A DNA stretch of 64,000 nt, from positions 930,001-994,000 of the forward strand of contig CANLLZ010000002.1 in the NCBI GenBank assembly GCA_947492235.1, read 5' to 3'. The position numbers and the translations under genes were made by a program. The notes beneath the pieces are model-generated. The model saw only the letters and a program-made list of their open reading frames with translations, was not told the DNA's origin and did not search any database. Shown here in pieces: positions 60,834 to 64,000 of this stretch (positions are counted from its first letter, which is position 1; each line of letters begins with the position of its first letter). This DNA comes from an uncultured Altererythrobacter sp. (GTDB lineage Bacteria > Pseudomonadota > Alphaproteobacteria > Sphingomonadales > Sphingomonadaceae).

Positions 60834-61289
60834 TTGGGTGTCGCAGGATTGTTGGTAGGAATCCTTGGCTTTGGGTTGACGCTTTGGCAATTGTCTAAGT
60901 TGAAAACCACTGCGCAAGCTTCCAGCGAAGCCGTTCAAGCATTAAAGGTGAAGATGACGGCTTTTGATGCGCTACAGGAGGTTGCATCTGCTGAGGCTTC
61001 TTCGAGGACCTTGCGAAAAGAGATGCAAACCCTAGACCCTGAAAAATGGGACGGTTTGGCGGATGAAATTGAGCGTTCTCTGATGGTTCTTGCTGAACTT
61101 GAACCCTTTAATGGGGTTAGCTTCTCCGAGGAAATCTCAATCGCAAGCACACAAGTTATTTCGCTATCCAAAAAGTCTGAGAATCAGCATCGCTCAGAAA
61201 TTTCAGACAGGGATAGAATACGAGAATCTTTGAGAACGATTAATAGAACTCTAGTTGGTATAAAAGCCAACATACAAAGGAGCCAGTAA
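60834..61289 (+). CDS. hypothetical membrane-anchored protein behind nrdB
   Basis: Protein of 151 residues from TTG 60834: one N-terminal membrane span (VAGLLVGILGFGLTLWQL) then a helical domain with coiled-coil character. In frame upstream lie ATT (60828) and ATA (60816); the latter has GGGGGT at good spacing and would add DSSIAL before the span, so a non-standard or mutated start codon is possible. A/T-rich compared with nrdB. Its stop overlaps the next ATG by 1 bp (TAATG), so the two orphan genes form a pair. Confidence 0.62.
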   Translation: MGVAGLLVGILGFGLTLWQLSKLKTTAQASSEAVQALKVKMTAFDALQEVASAEASSRTLRKEMQTLDPEKWDGLADEIERSLMVLAELEPFNGVSFSEEISIASTQVISLSKKSENQHRSEISDRDRIRESLRTINRTLVGIKANIQRSQ

Positions 61290-61702
61290 TGTCGGATATG
61301 CTGACCCAAAGAAGGACGCTGGTCGAGGCTCTTTACCAGAAGACCCTTCAGGGAAAATTGGAGTGGGAAGAAGGGCTTGCCGCGAAATCATTTCAAACGT
61401 CAGTTGGCCGAATAAATCTTCAGATTTCAAAAGAGAGTGATGAGGATAGAACTGATATAAACTTGGAGTTGTTCGATAAGGGCTGGAATAGTATTGAGTT
61501 ATTTTCTGATAATTCTTTCGGAGGAGTAACCCCTGTTCGTGTCGGTCAATCGAGCTACTTCAATTTGATGCTCAATTTGTTTGAAATGGCACAGAGAAAC
61601 TCAAGCGGTGCTGATAAGGTGGTCGCGGAACTGTTGGATTCCCTTGAGGTTGATCTGATTACATGGAAAGAAGACAACCCTGAGGATGATTTCCCTTTTT
61701 AG
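61289..61702 (+). CDS. hypothetical acidic protein, partner of the preceding gene
   Basis: Soluble acidic protein of 137 residues, unrecognised, with a Trp/Glu-rich start (KLEWEEGLAAKSF) and an Asp/Glu/Pro/Phe-rich end (EDNPEDDFPF). ATG 61289 has AGGAG at good spacing. A/T-rich, overlapping its partner by 1 bp. With the membrane-anchored protein it could form an anchored two-part system, but there is no functional clue. Confidence 0.68.
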   Translation: MSDMLTQRRTLVEALYQKTLQGKLEWEEGLAAKSFQTSVGRINLQISKESDEDRTDINLELFDKGWNSIELFSDNSFGGVTPVRVGQSSYFNLMLNLFEMAQRNSSGADKVVAELLDSLEVDLITWKEDNPEDDFPF

Positions 61703-61916
61703 GAATGAGAAGCCTTTGATACCCTTTGGCTTATGGAACGGTTGCTCCGGTAATTCCTGCCAATCGACGGTCACCGTCCATAGGGTCTGGACCAATCACA
61801 GCGGTTTGCCGCTGGCTCACCTTTCTACAGCTAGCCTTGCGCGTAGTTGGCCCACCCCCGACCCCTCCCGCCTGCGGGAGAGGTCAGGGGGCTGCGAAGC
61901 CAGTCAACGCCAATAA
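61703..61916. other. 214-bp spacer with repeat-like palindrome
   Basis: No gene was seen. It contains GACC-CTCCCGC-ct-GCGGGAG-GGTC at 61860-61885 (imperfect, one bulge on each arm), similar in style to the core of the 91-bp repeats, so possibly a decayed relative. Confidence 0.55.
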
Positions 61917-62164
61917 TCATACCGCTCGGCACCGTCGAAACCGGCCCGATTGCAGGCAGCACCGCTTGAAAGCTCTTTCCCGAGCCGCAGGGGCACGGAT
62001 CGTTGCGGCCGAGTTTCTCGACCAGCTCGATCTCTCCGCTTTTGATTGTCCGCAGATGCCCTTTGCGGGAGCGCTTCACGCGCGTCTCGCTGGGGAAGCC
62101 CTTACGCCGTTTCGAAATCCGCTCGAAAGGACGGGAGCACGTCGTAATCGTGATGCTTTGGCAT
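61917..62164 (-). pseudogene. SEC-C motif protein gene with two apparent frameshifts
   Basis: A good AGGAGG precedes ATG 62164, which reads [13 protein letters not shown] and then runs to a stop in frame after seven more codons. Shifting one base there gives [18 protein letters not shown] through [15 protein letters not shown], the SEC-C zinc motif. Shifting one base again restores FKRCC, the expected end of the motif, up to TGA at 61917. Both shifts fall at TTT where TT would keep the frame. SEC-C binds zinc through C-x-C and CC/HC. Either the gene is broken, or the sequence has two errors. Confidence 0.7.
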
Positions 62165-62242
62165 GATCGCCTCCTGTGTTTGGGGAGTGCGCCTTTAGGC
62201 GACAGGCGCGTTGTTGGGAAGTGGCGATGGTCGCGGACCGGA

Positions 62243-62782
62243 TTAGCACCAGTCGCGCTGGTAGCCTTCCCACTCATGCGCCAGCCCTTCTTCTACCAGC
62301 GTGTCGCCGACGCTTCGGCCATCGACGCGCACTTCGCGCAAAGCGCGGCCATAGACGTCGGTGTCGCGGTCGCCGGTCTGGTGCAGGGTCACCGCGCCGG
62401 AATTGAGCAGGGCGGTCAGGCGCGTCGTGGCGCGTTGGCCGAGGCGGCGCTCGGCCTCACAGCCGGGATTGCTGATCTCGGGCGTGTTGTAATCGGCCAT
62501 GCGGATTTTGCGGCCTTCCAGCCAGATGGTGTCTCCGTCCACAACGCAGGTAATGCGCGGGCCGGGGGCGCATTGCGCGAAGTGCACGCTGGGCCCATTG
62601 CCCGTCACGGGTTCTGTCAGCGTCAGGGGTACGGCTCCGGCTTCCTGCACGCCTTCTCCGAACTGCGGGGCAAGCAGCACGGCGGTAAACGCCGCTGCGG
62701 GCAGAGCGACGAGCAGGATTATGAAGTTGCGGTCGACGCTCTTGCGCGGAGCGGGTCGGAAGGGGAGGATTTTGGCCACCAC
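62243..62782 (-). CDS. thermonuclease (SNase-like) family protein 1
   Basis: Staphylococcal-nuclease-fold protein of 179 residues. N-terminal membrane span (about 21-40) acts as anchor or uncleaved signal. [24 protein letters not shown] holds the calcium-side Asp and Arg, followed by [15 protein letters not shown] and [14 protein letters not shown]. The catalytic Arg-Glu-Arg set is only partly kept (E in PEISN or CEAE), so nuclease activity is uncertain. GTG 62782 start. A paralogue lies 100 bp upstream. Confidence 0.87.
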   Translation of the reverse strand: MVAKILPFRPAPRKSVDRNFIILLVALPAAAFTAVLLAPQFGEGVQEAGAVPLTLTEPVTGNGPSVHFAQCAPGPRITCVVDGDTIWLEGRKIRMADYNTPEISNPGCEAERRLGQRATTRLTALLNSGAVTLHQTGDRDTDVYGRALREVRVDGRSVGDTLVEEGLAHEWEGYQRDWC

Positions 62783-62883
62783 CCCTCATGCCCCGCAACG
62801 CCTCAACAATTCGATAAGGGTGATTACGGAGAGCTGCGCATGCTCGCCCCGCGTTTGCTCCTCCGTTGTGTCACGCCGATGGA

Positions 62884-63432
62884 CTAGCCACACCACTCCA
62901 CCGGCACCGCGCCCCAGCCGCTGGGGGAGGCGAGGTCTGCGTCCAGCATCGCCTCGGCCAGCAGGGTGCCATCGGCGCGGGATGCGGCGCGCAGTTCTCG
63001 GCCATATTGGTCGAAAGGAGGGGCCTCGCCGCCATCGACCTGGGCCGCGGCGGCGTTCAGCCACTCGCGCAAGGCGCTGCGGGCGCGGCGGGCGGCGGTG
63101 CGCTCGGCCTCGCACGCTCCGTCCAGTTCGGGCGCATCATATCCGGTGAAGCGGATGCGGCGGCGGGTCTTGCCGAATTCGCCGGGTTTGCCGATCGACA
63201 CCGTGTCGCCGTCGATCACGCACGCCGCGCTGCCCCGCTCGGCGCAGATCGTGAAGCGCTCCGGCAGCGCGACCGGATCGGGCGCGGGGGCGAGATAGCT
63301 GGTATAGCCCCACCACGCGGCGAGCACCGCGCCGAGGATGAGCCACCAGCGCAAGGCGCTCCACCCTCTTGCCAAGCGGGTCTTGCGCCGGCGCTTGCGC
63401 TGCCAGCGCGCGTCAAAACGGGGGGCGGGCAA
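62884..63432 (-). CDS. thermonuclease (SNase-like) family protein 2
   Basis: Second SNase-fold protein, 182 residues: basic N-terminus, one membrane span (about 26-46), ACVIDGDTVSIG, RRRIRFTGYDAPE, CEAERTAARRARSALREWL, and QYGRELRAASRADG. It parallels the downstream copy block by block, so the pair looks like a tandem duplication that has diverged strongly. TTG 63432 is the first start after the stop of the upstream gene; a later one cannot be excluded. Confidence 0.85.
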   Translation of the reverse strand: MPAPRFDARWQRKRRRKTRLARGWSALRWWLILGAVLAAWWGYTSYLAPAPDPVALPERFTICAERGSAACVIDGDTVSIGKPGEFGKTRRRIRFTGYDAPELDGACEAERTAARRARSALREWLNAAAAQVDGGEAPPFDQYGRELRAASRADGTLLAEAMLDADLASPSGWGAVPVEWCG

Positions 63433-63442
63433 GGGACGCGGC

Positions 63443-64000
63443 TCAGGAACCTGCCTGGTCAGAGCCCCACGGCGCAGGCGGCGTCTGGATCTCGTCGGTC
63501 AGGTCAAACTCGGCCCGGAAGAAGCGCTCTTCCGGCGCACCGCCCGCGACGGTGCGTTGCAGCTGATAGGCGTACCCAGCGCCCTCGGCCCCGGCAGGAT
63601 CGACCTCCACGGTCCAGACATTCGTGACCGACGCATCCAGCCCCTCGCGCCGGAACAGGGCGATGCTCTCCTCATCCACCGGGAAGGACTGGCTGCGCGG
63701 GGCTCCGGAATCCGCCGTGTCGCCGCCATACATGGTGACGGCATCGGGCTTGCCGTCCTCGTGCCGGTGGTCATGCTTCAGGCGCAGGCCCTGATCGGTG
63801 CGGGTGAAGACCCAGGTGCGGCTGCGGTCCCATTCCCCGTCCGCGCCGCGAATGTGGAAGGGGACCTTGATTTCGCTGTCCGAGCACTCGCGCACATGCA
63901 TCACCATGTCGGCGCCCGCGAGGTCGGCATCGGCCGCGTCATCGCTCACCAGCTCGCCGGCAAAGGCCTTGCCGCAATGGCTGGCAAGCGCGGCGAAGAA
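63443..64000 (-). CDS. hypothetical protein, 5' end beyond the window
   Basis: Open frame running off the right edge; at least 185 residues. The visible part begins FFAALASHCGKAFAGELVSDD, suggesting a mature secreted protein after a signal peptide, and includes RECSDSEIKVPFHIRGADGEWDRSRTWVFTR and LRLKHDHRHEDGKPDAVTMYGGD. GTG 63949 is in frame but the conserved-looking upstream residues favour a longer protein. Two cysteines could pair. Unknown function; it is followed by the thermonuclease-like genes. Confidence 0.75.
   Translation of the reverse strand, partial: FFAALASHCGKAFAGELVSDDAADADLAGADMVMHVRECSDSEIKVPFHIRGADGEWDRSRTWVFTRTDQGLRLKHDHRHEDGKPDAVTMYGGDTADSGAPRSQSFPVDEESIALFRREGLDASVTNVWTVEVDPAGAEGAGYAYQLQRTVAGGAPEERFFRAEFDLTDEIQTPPAPWGSDQAGS

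Overview
The window is a 64-kb chromosomal stretch of a high-GC alphaproteobacterium, most likely Sphingomonadales and plausibly Erythrobacteraceae. This is inferred from the gene set (large GlnD, HWE-family histidine kinase, class Ia ribonucleotide reductase with nrdA and nrdB apart, DUF2171, DUF4402, BaiN-type flavoprotein, many GTG starts and GTGA/ATGA overlaps), not from any database search. No rRNA, tRNA, CRISPR array, transposase or integrase was seen.
Layout. 1-4.2 kb: end of an S9 peptidase, a thioesterase and an Old Yellow Enzyme homologue, then a membrane diguanylate cyclase. 4.2-8.1 kb: alanine dehydrogenase and a phosphate-starvation pair (OprO/P-like porin and PstS), each preceded by an 11-bp-period Pho box. 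8.2-19.5 kb: DUF389 protein, ftsK, thiE-like and yggS genes, glnD and an acyl-CoA synthetase. 19.5-26 kb: lgt, a MidA-type methyltransferase, a DUF2147 protein, and an operon of HWE kinase plus osmoprotectant ABC transporter. 26-31.6 kb: leucine-degradation genes ivd and mccB, a PlsC-like acyltransferase, a lipoprotein and a TetR regulator. 31.6-42 kb: BaiN-type flavoprotein, AI-2E and M50 membrane proteins, gyrB, a second acyl-CoA synthetase, a 744-bp structured non-coding interval, then guaA. 42.5-49 kb: a zeta-type toxin-antitoxin pair, two endonuclease III-family glycosylases around gloA, and small conserved genes. 49-64 kb: nadB, nrdA, a repeat-flanked DUF559 gene, a GntP permease, DUF2171, nrdB, a frameshifted SEC-C gene and two thermonuclease-fold genes.
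The most unusual feature is a recurrent pattern. Eight small orphan genes, mostly visibly richer in A+T than their neighbours, sit directly behind the stop codon of a conserved gene and on its strand (ftsK, glnD, ivd, mccB, guaA, nadB, nrdA, nrdB). In three cases (ftsK 63 bp, mccB 26 bp, nrdA 22 bp) a copy of the 3' end of the conserved gene reappears 5-20 bp after the orphan gene. The host gene stays intact and a tail scar marks the far side of the insert. No recombinase is present, so the mechanism is open; one inserted protein has a possible HEPN-type RNxxxxH motif.
A second candidate novelty is the interval before guaA. On the minus strand it can form three long stem-loops with pyrimidine-rich (CCUCC-like) loops. 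The last has a 15-bp stem followed by six U, which suggests an undescribed small RNA of about 460 nt. All assignments rest on reading the sequence and on family knowledge; no searches were run.
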